Part shown: one piece after another, positions 40,001-57,523 of the stretch | How the letters are laid out: every line of letters begins with the position of its first letter | Position numbering within the stretch: the first letter of the stretch is position 1 | NCBI GenBank assembly: GCA_028583405.1 | Contig: CM053243.1 | Coordinates: 28,238,116 to 28,302,115, forward strand | Origin: Pogonophryne albipinna | Taxonomy: Eukaryota; Chordata; Actinopteri; Perciformes; Artedidraconidae | Length of the DNA: 64,000 nucleotides | Reading direction: 5' to 3' | Program-made: the position numbers and the translations under genes | Notes under the pieces: model-generated | Databases searched by the model: none | What the model was told of the DNA's origin: nothing | Seen by the model: the letters and a program-made list of their open reading frames with translations, nothing else

Positions 40001-42496
40001 GTAGTGATATCATACAACAATATCCCCAATGGCTTGTCTATCATTGATTGTTGTTGTTTTGTTCACCACTGATATCTTCTGTATTGGTTAAAATAACTAA
40101 TACATTACTCTAGTAGTGTAGTCTGCTAGGCTAGCAGCTATGATTGGCTTATACTATAATGACAATGCTAACATGTTGATGTTTAATAGGTAACATTTAG
40201 GATGTTTATTAACTTAAATGATTATGTTAACATGTGCTAATTTGGCAATAAACAAAACATGCAGATGAGGCTAAAAACTGTTATTCATTCTGCAAATATT
40301 TGGTTATTATTCGACAAATTAACATTCAGCCCTGATGGTGGATCCAAAGAAAAAGCTGTAGGGACACTTAAGATGTTACATGTCATTAGAATTAATTGGA
40401 TAGTTGTTTAAAAATGTCGCTTTGAACCAGCGATGTCATTGAGGTTAAACAAGGGATCACCAAAGTCATTAGGATTAACACTGAGGATAACAAGTGTGTT
40501 CGCAACATATTTCAGAAATGATTTTAGTCCTGTCCAACGTGGTGGCTAAGTAACTGACATTGCCGAGCCATACCACATTGTACATTTCCCTGTGATAAAT
40601 GTTCAGTAGGCCCTGAGCACAACCGTAATCACACACTTCAGTTTTTATGGTTTTTTTGTATGATGTATGGGAAAAGGAAGAGGAAACCCTGCAGAGAGGG
40701 AGGCTGAGAGGCAAACGGAGTGAGGCAGAGATAATGCGTGGTGTCACACCCTGCAGGCTGGTAAAGCATATCGAGGGTTGGCTCCACTGCACTGGGCAGC
40801 TGCTGTGGCGTAAAGATGTGCCGCCCTGCCAGACACACAGATGCAGAGTAATGAGTCATTGTGGACTGGAACTTTTTCAAAAGCCGGCATCTCTCTTCTG
40901 CTCACTCGGTCTCTCCCTCCCTCTCACCTTCTCCCTCTTTTAGTTTGGTTTTTCCTCTTTTTTCTCTTTGTATTGTGTCTTGTTTATATTTTAATTGGAC
41001 TTGCATTTCACTTTAATGAGCATCTTTCGTTCCCATGCTCCTTTTCATTTGAAGAATGGCACCAACCGTGTGTTCAGATGAGGACTTGACTCTCACTTGT
41101 GACCACATGGTAAAAAAATAAAGTTTAATAAGGTCAGACTAACAAAGCAGCGGCAAAGGGCAAAATTTGTAAAGGTCACAGGCAGGGGTAGAAGGGTCTC
41201 AGCATGCAGCTCAGCAGGGAGACAGGCAGAATAATATGACAGTGGGAAACAATGAGCAACAACAAAACAGTCACTGGAAATGCTGCATTCATTTAAAATG
41301 GTTTAATTCCCTTGTGCTCCCAATAAATGTTTGACTTAGAGTCCAAAGACCAACGTGAAGCTTCATACATGCACCTTGATTCTTCTTCTTCGTACAAGAG
41401 TCAGCTTTTTCTGCTCAGCAATTAACCTTACTATGTTTGCGATTAAGTGCTGTGTCGTCATTTGTGTAGCTTTCTTTTGTACTAGTGCTTAAGATCTAGC
41501 ACCCAGGATCAACTCAAAAAAGCAAACCATGAGAATACAGAGGACTGCAGATACAGACACTGCCATATTCTCCTTGTGTGTAATCATTTATAAATGAGAG
41601 GGATTGTTTTGTATGATTATAAAAAAAGAATTCAGGAAAATCCTACTTTTCGTGCTTTTAAGTCTTGTAACATATAAACACTGATTGGAAGAACAACCAC
41701 TCTCATTCATCAGTCATCTTCTGCGATCTACCAAAAGTAAAACATTAGTGTATAAATAGTCAAATAGTCCTTAATAAAGAATGGATCAAATAAAATGGTA
41801 AACCATAAATATATATGCTGTACACATTGTTTGGGTAAATGTTATTTATTAATGTAAGCAAACAGAACATCTGGTCTCTGTTTAAATATGTATATTAAAT
41901 GAGAACTTAAATGTTGATTAAATACATGTAAGACTTTATTTACAAATGTTAACTTGATTAAGAAGGACAAAACAATTATCATTAGTTGTTGCAATGCATA
42001 AGACGGATCTAAATCAACCAAACTTCAGCTCTACAGTTTGATTTTCTCCATGAACTCCACACACCTCTTTGCACCCAACTGCAGCTTTAGTTGGAGTTGC
42101 AGCAGAAGACTGTAGCCAAACATGCTCCGAACTCAGACAATGCAATATGTTATCACCAGCTACAGTGCCATCCGCTGGCGTGCTGGGCTGATGTGTGGAC
42201 CCAGTGCGGCTGGATGTGGAGGAGAGATAGGGCGCTGTGATAGAGCAGCCGGCGCTAAAGAAGAGCATTGTGTGTATCTAAACTACAGACCCACGCTGTT
42301 GTCTTAGTTATGCATCAGAGAACTGGATGCGTCTTCTTCAATCGCCCAATTCCAGCTCCGCAATTCCCTCACTGTCTCTCACAGCCTGCCAGTTCTCTTA
42401 TTTAGTCAAACGTGCAAAGCTATGTGTTCAGGCCTAAAGAGTGGGGGCTGCTGGTTGCTGTCCTACATCTTAATGACTCGTTCTGCTCTCTTTCAG
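37001..42496. other. Gene-free, largely unique sequence
   Basis: No transposon termini or gene recognised in 5.5 kb. Open frames near 40475-41089 overlap on both strands and carry no domain. Confidence 0.5.
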
Positions 42497-42552
42497 GGGT
42501 CCTGTTGTGAATGGTGGGCCTAATGGACTGGAGAGAAAATGGACGATTGCCG
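42497..42552 (+). other. Candidate 56-bp exon
   Basis: A good acceptor (pyrimidine tract CTGCTCTCTTTCAG ending at 42496, with a branch-like TTAATGAC about 25 bases upstream) and a good donor (G|GTAAGG at 42552/42553) bound 56 bp. Only one frame is open across it, reading GPVVNGGPNGLERKWTIA after a one-base split codon. I do not recognise this peptide. The exon length is not a multiple of three. It could be a real internal exon, an untranslated exon or chance; no partner exon is evident in the window. Confidence 0.35.
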
Positions 42553-42739
42553 GTAAGGTTCAAGAGAGAAAAACTTTGAAAAAGAGTGACACTGAAAACA
42601 TTTCAAGGGTTGCAATAAGTCAGGGATGAAATGGGGAAGAGGAAAATGGTTGCATTGATTGGATTACTCGGCAAAGCATAGAAAGAGAGAGCGAGAGAGG
42701 AAATGGCTCAGAGAACTTAGTTTAATAGTATTCTTTCAT

Positions 42740-43020
42740 ACAGGGCCGAGCTAATCATCGGAGAGTGTGACTGACTTTGAGTTATCGGCCCCTTTTATTG
42801 TATCAGAATTGATCACATTATCTCCCATCCATCTCCGTACATCCATCTCTGGTGAAAGTGGTTGTCCGAAGCGCATAATGGACAGATTAGAAGAAAACCT
42901 CTGTTCTGGCAACACTCAATATTTCCCCATTAGTGCCGTGGCCTCGGGGATTAGACCTTTGCCACACATTAAAGATGTCAATACTGCTAATATTGTTTTT
43001 GGAGGTCCTCCACCTTCTTA
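42740..43020. promoter_or_regulatory. Possible conserved non-coding block
   Basis: An unusually balanced, non-repetitive stretch just downstream of the candidate exon, with GAGCTAATCATCGG and ATTGATCACATTATC motifs. An 84-codon plus-strand frame covers most of it but has no recognisable domain. Confidence 0.2.
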
Positions 43021-46000
43021 GAGCTACAGCTTGTGTAACCAGATCTGTTTGATAAGATCTATCGAACAGCTCTGAGACTGGCAGTAGGGGACCTATAGGT
43101 CCTGTCCTCCATTTGAGAGGGGAATACTGAGGGATACAAGAGTGTTTGTCTATCTCAGACCATTAGAGATCACATCATCTTTATTCACTGAACATGCTAG
43201 TTCCTGATTGAATAAAGGCCTACACACAACATATTCAATGCACATTGAAATAAGATTGAATGTGTGGCACAAATTATTTATTAAATTATTATTTTTTACA
43301 ATTTAAATACACACTAGCTGTCTCTCATTTCGCTATTAGAGAATACATCTTAGCAGGATTTGAGTGTTTAGGGTGTTAACACCAAACATCGCAATTTAAT
43401 GGACACTATATATTATATAGGATATTCAACTACAACGCAATGCACAAAGGAAATATAGGAACTGCTCATAACTGCAAAAACACATGTGCAAGAAAACAGA
43501 AAAAAGTTATATTTTACTGGTCATTTGTATTTTGTAACTGCAATAACAAATTGCACATACTGTGTACGAGGGAGTGTGGCCTAACTACATATTGTATTCA
43601 TATTGTACTCACACTAGAAAATAGATAAAATGATTTATACTCGAAGGATGCATAATACATACCTAATACAGTCACTTTTTGGGGTACTGATGAACATGTT
43701 TGTCCCACAATGCACAAAGGAAATAAATCAAAAAATGTATTGTTGTCAGTTCCAAAAAATCTTCAAAAACACAAGCATTAAATCCTAGTAAAAACATTTA
43801 GTTTTTAATTGAAAGCTGCTTCCGGAAAATGAAATGTAATAAAGTGTTATTGGCAGTAGTATTAACTATATAAAACTATGGTTTGGATTTGTCATAGAAA
43901 TAAAAAAAAGCAGCAATGATACATTTCCACCACAAGAGAGCCCCATTGCACTTCCTCAGAACACGAACACACAAAAACAGCAACTGCGTAGTGTACCCAC
44001 ATGGTGCTTGGATTGTGGACAATTTGAGATCATGCAACCTTACAAACAGTACCTAAAATAGATTTACCAAGATCACACCTACTCTAAGTCTGATTAGATT
44101 TTAAATCAAACGATTTTAAATATAGAACCAACATTTAAAAAATGGTCTTTTAATTGTATATTTGAATTCTATTTTCAAATCAGTGCAAAATAAAAGTATA
44201 TGTTTCTGTGAATGATTTCAAACATTAGGGCCCACTCTTCCCACAGTGCTGGCTCATGAATAACTGTAGATTGAATCACGGCTCTCAGCTCTGTCCTATA
44301 TATTATTTCAGTGGTAAACATATACTCCTGAGTCCTGCATGTGAGGATGTCCTCTCGATTGCAGCGGTGCTGAGGTCAGATCCATTGGGATGGCCTGGTG
44401 GTGTGTGGACAGGATGAGGAATAGAGCCCTACTTTCTGAGTTAGATAAATACCTCCATCCGCCTTACTAGAGCATTCACCAGGGACAACACAAAGACCAA
44501 AATCAGCAATACATAAGCATCAATAATTAAGCAGCCACACACAGTGAGAGGGCGAGGGGAGGGTGGGGTCCTGCATGAGCACGAGGTCTGCTCTGAAATG
44601 ATCCTAAATGCTGCTAATTTCGCTTTACTCCGTCACAAATGGAGCAGGTTGTATTTTATTTTGGCAAAAGGACACAGCTGTAATGCACTGTAGTGTCTTC
44701 CTTTGTTTTGGTTTTTAATGTTGTCTTCTGTCTTCTAATTGCTTTCTTTCCATCACTTGTCTCTCTGTCTCTTGTTTCTGTTAGTTTTCATAGATTTCTC
44801 TCAGACAACTAGATGTATTTGGTCAAACTATCCTATTAACAACTACACCCTATGACCCAACCTCGCTCCTCCTGTGCCTTATCATTTATTTATGAGAGCC
44901 ATATGAGAGCAATGCTGGACAAAACAACTGTGATGTCATTGCTTTTATTTGTATCAGTGTGTTGAGACTGAATGATAGCTTCCCATTTGCCAGTAGCTTG
45001 TAAAGTTGAAACAAAAAAATAGCATGCAAACCTTAAGACAGCCTATAAGATGTCTCAAGAATAACATAACATTAAAAATATAGCTCACTCTATTCAACCA
45101 AATCTAATCTAGGAAAGGCTGTGTGGTTTAGTTGTTTAGTCCTTCTTTTCAACACACACACACTCACACACATATGGTGTTGTTAACTTCCAACAGTATT
45201 CATTCTGCAGGCAGTTTTATTTTGGATGGAAAAGGGGCTTTGGTGTTATGTTCCTGAAGGGGCTCTGGGACAAGAGGAGGTCTAGGATTTCTTCCAGTGT
45301 CCCTTTGTCCTTGTGGAGTTTCTATCCTTAGTTTCTTTTTTGTTCTCTCCTCTATCTTTTGCATGTCTCAGTCACCAACCAACAGGAATGGCAATTACTT
45401 CTGTAGACTGCTAGGTTTTTAGATGAGTTTGTGCTGTGTTCGTGTCCACTGTGTACTTTATGAAAAGGCCACTAGGGGGAGAGGGAGAGCCGATGCACAT
45501 ATGAGACAAAGTTAAAAAAGGGAAGTGTGAGCACCTGAAAGCGAGGGGGAGACAGCTTAACTGAGAACATGTCTGAGGAGGAGACAGACGGTAAGACTTG
45601 ATATAGGAGCTATGGATTGAGGAAGAGAAATATGAGAATTGTTGTGGAAAATCTAGAAAGATAGAGACGGTAGCAAGGAGAGACAGAGTGAGACAGATTG
45701 TTTGTGTGTCTGAGACAGTAACCGGTGTTCCCTCCCAGCCACCCAGCTCAGCACGTGTGTTTCCATTCATGGGGCATGGAGAGCAGTGACCTAAGGGAGA
45801 CCCTGTAATCATCCTCTGTGTCTGTGACAGGCCCGGATAATCAGTCTCACTGGGAATACTGGGAGAGATCTGTGGACCAGTGATTCTGTGAGACCTAATC
45901 CTCAATGAAGCGCACTCATGGCTCTTACACTGCAGTGCTCTCACAAGACGCCTCTTTGACACACTCACAGGTTACACTGTGTGTGTAATCCCTCTCTTAT

Positions 46001-46830
46001 TCCTTGTCGGACTCTATGTTATATTTCTCACCAACAGAGGATTTAATTCATTGTATTTTCTACGTTTCTTTAGCATAGGTTGAATGGAAATGTGTGAACA
46101 ATAGGGTAACAAAAATACTAAATTGTAATTAAAGTATTAAACTATTTAATTGCTGTGTCTGACACAGCAGTCAGACATCTAAGCCAATTCGTTTTTAGGT
46201 TTTTAGAAAATAAATGTTAACTGATATTGATGTTGCTACGTAACCCAAATGACATTCCCTTCCTGACAACATACGCTATGTTCATATATTTTTGTAGGAG
46301 TCACTTTATAGGAGAATGTGTGATGTTAAGCCTACATAAAAGGCAGTTTTACAGCAGATATCATGAACCAATAATAAGCTACAAGCCACATCATAGAGAG
46401 TGTCGGAGCTTCAGGTAGAAAGTAAAGGTTAACATGCACACTTACGCTTTGAAGTACGCAAACCGCACAAACACACACCCCCACATCAGGGTGTGTACAC
46501 ACAAACACAATGGTTCAACATCTCATAAATGTTTCAAAGAGGCTTCACAAAGAAGTCAGGGATTTGGCACAAGCCAACAGTACACGCACTAGAGAAAACC
46601 CACACAGTAAAACACATTTCATTATCAATTATTGTGACAAAAAGTATGCATGCACACATTTTTATATATTATTCGCTTCTCCTATATTGAACTCTCACTT
46701 TGCAACTGGTGAGGAAATTCTTCATATTTTTAGCAGCAAAGTATTCTGGATCAAGGTATATCAAGAAATAATGACATGAATGTATACACGCGTTGACATT
46801 TCTGATGTCTGGTACTTGTGCTTGTGTGCC
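43021..46830. other. Gene-free sequence
   Basis: Mostly unique AT-rich DNA with a short CA run near 45152-45174. The longest frame, minus 45411-45968 (185 codons), is Ser/Pro-rich and has no domain, so I do not call it a gene. Confidence 0.5.
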
Positions 46831-46836
46831 ATGCAG

Positions 46837-47180
46837 GGTGAGGGAAGCGGCATTCCCACAGGGGGCCTGGGAATCAATTACCACTCTCCCGAGGCAGTGG
46901 ATTGGCTACCAGGGAATGACAACATGCCAGACAGCAACACGGTCAGGCTGTCATCGTTTGATTTACACATAATCAACTCCTAATTGTATCACATTGGGCT
47001 GCAGGTACATGTAATCTAAGATACAGTGTGAATTCACAGGGGTTTTGGCAGGCGGAGCTTTTGTGTCCCTGCGGTAATGAAGGTGAGGCGAGAGCTTTAA
47101 TGTGCCTGGCCCCTGGTCGTCCTGTGCTGCTAACCGCAGACTCGCGGAGGCTTAGGGAGCAGACTTTTGTGCTCTGACAG
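46837..47180. promoter_or_regulatory. Conserved-looking block, enhancer or exon
   Basis: GC-balanced non-repetitive sequence preceded by a CATGCAG acceptor-like site. A plus frame reads GEGSGIPTGGLGINYHSPEA and continues to a stop at 46981-46983, but the possible donor after AACACG (GTCAGG) is weak. TGATTTACACATAATC, CTCCTAATTG and TTAATGTGC motifs favour regulatory DNA. Neither reading can be settled from the sequence. Confidence 0.25.
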
Positions 47181-50094
47181 TTTGATTGACAGCTGACATG
47201 ACTGGCTCTGGAGTTGCCAGTCAATCCATAGCTGAAAGTAGCCCCAGTGCAAGAGGGTAAAACTTCAAAGGGTTTCTCTTCCTGTGTATTTGTGTTGTCT
47301 TCTCTGTCTCTGTGAGTAATCAGATCCATGTTGCCACAGTATCCTCTGGACTCTGTGAAGTTTGGAGTGTGGAGCTGCTCTTTGCAAAGTTTAGAGACGG
47401 AGGCCCAGATTTCTGCTTCGCTACAATGCTGCTAGGTTATTGAGCAATTTAAAATATTGATTTAATTATGTGACGGCCTGAGTGCTCTTACATCAGGTGA
47501 TTAGCAATAAATGTACGAGGTATCAGACGGTATAATACGACGTCTTTCTTTTGCATTGTCTAACTTACTCTACTGCATCCATGACATCAGAGAGAAGGCA
47601 GCAGACTCCCCTGAGCATCAAAACGCAGACAGACTTAGAGAATAATCACAAGGCTGCTCTATTAATCTACTGTATTATGGCCCCTGATCAATATATTTTG
47701 CTCGTGTTCAACAATAACCATTTATCAAGTCAACCTGGCTCTGCGAAGGATAACCTTTTAAGATGTCAAGAGGAAAAAGGAATTCTGTTTATATGCAGCT
47801 TTAAAACAGTAAAGCCATCATATGTACATAATGACAGTTCTCCTTTATTAAGTGTTTAACAAGCTAGATGCATTTGAAATGTATTTTCTTCTTTTGTCCA
47901 AAGCTGAATATTTGAACAGGCAAGGCAATTTAATAGTCTTTATTCTAAAGGAGTATATTTTGTCATGAGTCATACCAAACAGCATTACATTTCATTCTTC
48001 AACTGAAATTTGACATTAAAAAAAGTTGATCCCAGAATAATTAATGCTGAGAAAATCATGAGCGGAGCAAGCACTGAGATTGCATTTTTGACTTTTGACA
48101 AAGTCTGTTTAAATTCATGAAGGTGTGTTACCTGAATAATCTTTTCACCTGTCAGGTACAAGCTACAATGCAATTAGACAAGGCCAAATATTAAATTCAA
48201 CTCTGAGGCTCTGAGGCTTTGAATGAAGAGAGGTTTTTTTACATTTTCTGCTTCAACATGTTTCAGATATATAAAAAAAGAATCAGTCATTTTTGTTGTT
48301 TTATAAAATAAAGGTATACTGAAAGAGATACTAAATGAGATGCAAGCAAACTTTCTAAAACATGTTTTCTGAACACCAGAAAACATTAGTTGTATCTTTT
48401 TAAATTGTGACTTTGTTTTTTGAATCCTTCTGCAGGAGGCATTATTGTTAATTATTGATCATGGAGATATTGTTCTTTGCTCATGGCTGAATATTTGGAC
48501 TTGGTTCAGTCTCACATGTCTTGCCCATGTTTGTCTTAAACATATTATCAGTACCAAGAGCCTATGTAATTCATAGAGCTCTAAATCTGCAATCATTTCA
48601 TAGGAAAATAATATTCATAAAGTGTCTAACTTCCTAGCATTCAGGCTATGGCGTGCAGTTCATAAATCCATTACCCTCTATTCAGTGTTTTACAGCACCC
48701 TGTAGGTACTCACGCAGTCTGTTTCTCACATATATGACAGCATTTCACACATTTGCGGTCTTTTAGTACCTCTTTGGAAATAGCATACAATAGTAAATAT
48801 ACCATTTTTGAAAATTCAATTATTTTGTTTCTTGGTAATAAAACATAGCACCTCTTTTGTAGAGGATTTTAAGTTGTTTTGAATGAAGTTGAGGCATTAT
48901 CAAGATGAATTATTTACTTTTTGTTTGTATTCACCTTTATTTCATTTACCACTGACAGATACTATAAAAAGCATCCAAACAGAAGTGAACATTTATTGTC
49001 TTCATTGATTAATGGTCATTTGGTGTCATTACACTTGGGCATGTGAAACATATTGTAATCGGAAAATATAATGCATCCTGCCAAATGTGTTAAACAGTTC
49101 AGCCCGCAGACTTTCTCTAACCACTTTGTACTTTACAACTTAAAACTGAGCCACAATATAAAGCAGACCATTGGCAAGCAGATTGGATAAAAATATGTAT
49201 TATAGTGAATGAATACAAAAACATTTTTTCTCAAATTCAACAACAGGATTGACAGACAATAAAGCTTCAGCTGAACCCCTTATTTGAAGCAAAGACGCAT
49301 ATTAAACTGGCTCCTTTCTTTTTATTTACTAACTATTTTCAGAAATAAAAGCCATTAATTACCCTTTTTTCTAAATGACAATCCATACACCCTTCAGCTT
49401 TCAGCCAAGTTTGGCTTTCAATTACTCTAAAAGTATTACAATTATTCAGTTCAATTTGAGCAGTTGTAATTTTTTTTACATTTGAAACAACACAGAAAAG
49501 TGGTTTAATACTTCAAGGCCAATTCCTTTAATCTGATGAAACAAACGAGCAACAAGCACTTACACACGCATGAATGAACACACAACATCACACATGGAAA
49601 CAGGAAGTCATGGCAGCTTGATGCCAAAGGGCAGGCAGCTACAGGTGCACCTCATTCTTTACTGCCTGACTGAGATGGATCTCAGCAATTTCTAGCGCTA
49701 GCGTCGCACCAAGTTGAATCTAAATAATTCAAGACCTGGAACGATTTTCAAATTGCTTTTATTTTGAACAGAATACAAAACAGACAATGAGAAGAAAAAA
49801 AACGTTTCCCTTTTTCGGGTAGTGCAGAAAGATTTCCTTGTCAGAGAAAGGCATGGAAAAACATGGCGTGGTAAAATGATTTCATACATCTCTTCTCATG
49901 TCTGCAATACTACACACTGTAGACTCACAGAATGCAGGGCCATTTCTTTTACACTGCGCCTTTATTGCAGCTGTTGTATTTCTTTTTTTCTATTTCAAAG
50001 AACGGTGCAGCAGCTAACACATTAGTCAGCATTTGTACGGTCCATAGCTGCTGCAAGTTCTGAGGAACACATTTACAAAGTGGGCTGTTTGACA

Positions 50095-50095
<1 letters not shown>
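47181..50095. other. Gene-free AT-rich sequence
   Basis: Nothing recognised; open frames are short and lack domains. Confidence 0.5.

Positions 50096-50127
<32 letters not shown>
50096..50127. repeat. (CA)n microsatellite, about 32 bp
   Basis: CA run between GACACAAA and CGCACAACT. Confidence 0.95.
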
Positions 50128-50132
<5 letters not shown>

Positions 50133-50869
50133 ACTACTCATTCACGCAACTCAACAACTCTTTCCCTCTTCTCTGCTTTCTTTCTCCTGTGTTTTTGCAA
50201 AGTAAACAAACATCATTTCGAGTGATTCCTCCCAATCCTCCCTTCTGCCTCTGTGGTGTGTTTGAGCCTCGCTGTGCTTGTCAGAAGAGCTCCTTTTAAT
50301 CGCTCGGTGCAGGCATGTGATGTTCAAGGCCTGCGCCTCCTCCCAGCCATCTCCCCTCTTTATCTGTCAATCACGAGAGCTTGAAAAAAGAAAGCCCCGA
50401 TGCCTTTATTTCAAGAGGTGCCTGATCAATATCATCAATCCATCCGCCTCCCCTGCTCGCACTCCCCACATGTTCTTTCTCTTCATCTCTCCCCCCTCGT
50501 TCTCTTTCTTTACTTCTCTCACTTCCCTTTCTCTCCCCCTCCCTCTCTCACGCTCTCTTTGCTGCTGCAGCTGTATCCATTTCCTCCTGGCAAAAAGGGA
50601 CTTTATGAATAAATGATACTGAATTGCTGAAGGTTCAGATACTAAATAATGAATTTCACCACCAAAAACACAACAACTTCTCCAATCATAAAATAGCTCT
50701 CCCCTTCCATATTGATTGTGCTTGTGCACCCAGATGCAGAGAGCACAGTCTGCATCCGTGCAAGGTAGAAGACCATACAAGGGAAAATGTTTAAAATGAG
50801 AGGGAGCCACCTTCTTTTTTAGCTATAGATACGCGATAAGAGAGGCTAACAGCTGGGCGCCTATGGCGG

Positions 50870-50988
50870 GTTCACTTTCTCCTCTCTCCTCTCTCCTGTG
50901 AGCCGAAGCACTAAGAGCGGAGCTGGTCTGAGGGAGGCGGAGGAGAGAAGAAAAAAATCTGAAAACTTTCCTTCACGGGACATTTAAA
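50870..50988 (+). promoter_or_regulatory. Possible promoter and untranslated first exon
   Basis: A GC-rich, pyrimidine/purine-skewed stretch (CTCTCCTCTCTCCTGTGAGC, then GGAGGCGGAGGAGAG) ends at a strong splice donor, AAA|GTAAGTG (donor GT at 50989-50990). No start codon or long frame lies within it. The layout is what a 5' untranslated exon of a plus-strand gene with a long first intron looks like. No clear TATA box; the exon start is a guess. Confidence 0.3.
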
Positions 50989-50990
50989 GT

Positions 50991-53488
<2,498 letters not shown>

Positions 53489-53789
53489 CGTGTGTGGGCG
53501 TGTGGCCAACTGCCCTGTCAAATCAAATATTACCAGCATGTTGTTCTTACAGCTAACTTTAACACAATATAACTTCAATAAAAAAGACAAGCAATTTCCT
53601 GTAAAGTCCCTCACGCTGTAATCTATAATGTGTGAACTTCCCGATGTTCTTGTCAGTGACTCATTACGACTCATTATGACTGCGTACTAGACCAGAAAAA
53701 GATGGAGCCTAACTGCATTTTAGAGACATTTTAAATCTTATTTCCCTGCTTCCTGTGCACGATCTGAAAGAGGGAATGGGAAAAATATA

Positions 53790-54345
53790 TTTCTCCTGCA
53801 CTCTGTCAAGCCCCCTGAATTATTAGGGGCATCAATATCTTTAGCATATTGCCGAGGGCTTCCAGACAGTATCTGCTTTCATTATTAGTGTCAGCTCAAT
53901 TATAGCTCACACCCAACTGTTTCTCAACATCTAATAGCATCAATCGACAGGGATGGTTGACGAGCCAGCACACACATGCACTTTCACACGCACAACTGAT
54001 ACTTTAAGCCGCGCGTGCATCCACACCTCACGTTCTGCTGCGTTCTGTCATCCCGCTAATGTACACGGCTGAGAGGAAGCACAGGGCTCATAATGGAGGC
54101 CATGTTCTTAGTGGCGATGAGCAGCTGATGCAGCCTGGCCCATTTTCATCAAATATTAATGGCATGGAAAAATACACCCAGACTGAGGCCTCGTCCACAG
54201 CCAAGCTGGAGAGGCTGGGGGAAAGAGCAATGGAGAGAAAGTGCAGTGAGTGTGTTTAGAAGTACTGTCTGATGGCCATAATTAGGGCCGCCCCAATTAC
54301 AAATTCAAAAGCCCCAGTTTATTTGAGCGCATGAATCTTCCACTC
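53790..54345. promoter_or_regulatory. Possible cluster of conserved non-coding sequence
   Basis: Several segments have the texture of developmental enhancers: GAATTATTAGGGGCATCAAT, AGCATCAATCGACAGGG, CATCAAATATTAATGGC and CATAATTAGGGCCGCCCC. No open frame with a domain spans them. Call rests only on motif density and low repetitiveness. Confidence 0.25.
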
Positions 54346-54489
54346 ACTCCAGCATTTATTTCCCTTTTACAAAGTATTTTATTTTACAACGTCAATTGGA
54401 ATGGGATTTTTTTTTTCTCCTTCTGCACCCTTTCCTCATGTCTCATGCTTTCGATTTCTCACTCACTGCCTCTCAAGTCGGAGAGCCGT

Positions 54490-54533
54490 TAGAAGAAGAA
54501 GAAGAAGAAGAAGAAGAAGAAGAAGAAGAAGAA
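54490..54533. repeat. (GAA)n microsatellite
   Basis: About 14 AGA/GAA trinucleotides, giving a meaningless poly-Arg frame. Confidence 0.97.
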
Positions 54534-56860
<2,327 letters not shown>

Positions 56861-56861
56861 A

Positions 56862-57523
56862 CTAGCATTCAACTAGCATTCAACTAGCATTCAACTAGCA
56901 TTCAACTAGCATTCAACTAGCATTCAACTAGCATCCAACTAGGGCTGCACGATATTGTTAAAAATGGACATTGCGATTTTGTTTCCGTCTGCGATATATA
57001 TTGCGATATGAAAACATACAGGAATTGAAGAAAAGACCGTTTTTTTCCGCAAACCATCCTTTCTTGAACTTTAATGCTATACAATTGGTATTTTTTTAAC
57101 TATATTTAACCGGATGAAGGATTTTAGTCACGGACGTCTGGATCTTAAGTTATCAGAGCAACTAGCTGAGCTAGCTCGGTTAGCAGCGCCGAACTGCCCT
57201 GGAGAAACACATGAAACTACTTTATTCAGTGTTTTTACCTTTAATCGCGGGGTCCGTTTGCTTTGGAGATTTGATTGGTGGTTTGCTGTGCATGCAGAGC
57301 CTGCATGTCACTCACTCAAGTACCCCTGACATGAGAGCCGCTCACGTTTTCCTTTTGTAGCAAGCAGCAAAATAATTGTAACATGACATGTTTGAGTTAA
57401 TTTGCCTACCTAATATCGCAAGTCCTAAAAAAAAAAAAATTTTAATCGCACGTCGACGCGATGTGAATATCGTGCATGCGCATATCGCGATTATCTCGTG
57501 CAGCCCTACATTCAACTAGCATT
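56862..57523. repeat. 11-bp minisatellite CATTCAACTAG, split by a transposon
   Basis: About seven near-identical units at 56862-56939 (the last has CATCCAAC), continuing with one more unit at 57509-57519 after the inserted element. Confidence 0.93.
56940..57508. mobile_element. hAT-type MITE, 569 bp, inside the minisatellite
   Basis: The ends are TAGGGCTGCACGATAT and CGTGCAGCCCTA. Flanks are CATCCAAC (56932-56939) and CATTCAAC (57509-57516), an 8-bp duplication with one mismatch, although minisatellite periodicity alone could give the same match. The interior has the repeated CGATAT/ATCGCG motifs of a common teleost hAT-type short element. A 71-codon frame at 57114-57329 is not transposase. 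Confidence 0.88.

Noticed and set aside
45411..45968. 185-codon minus-strand frame
   Set aside because: Ser/Pro-rich, no domain, no supported splice or promoter context; likely chance openness in moderately GC-rich DNA.
54276..54300. AGGGCCGCCCC at 54286 resembling the end of the hAT-type element at 32545
   Set aside because: A single match with no partner end or 8-bp duplication nearby.
56862..56939. Regular short repeats as a CRISPR-like array
   Set aside because: Head-to-tail 11-bp units with no spacers, in a vertebrate genome; a minisatellite.
57114..57329. 71-codon frame inside the hAT-type MITE
   Set aside because: No transposase motif; the interior of this short element family is non-coding.
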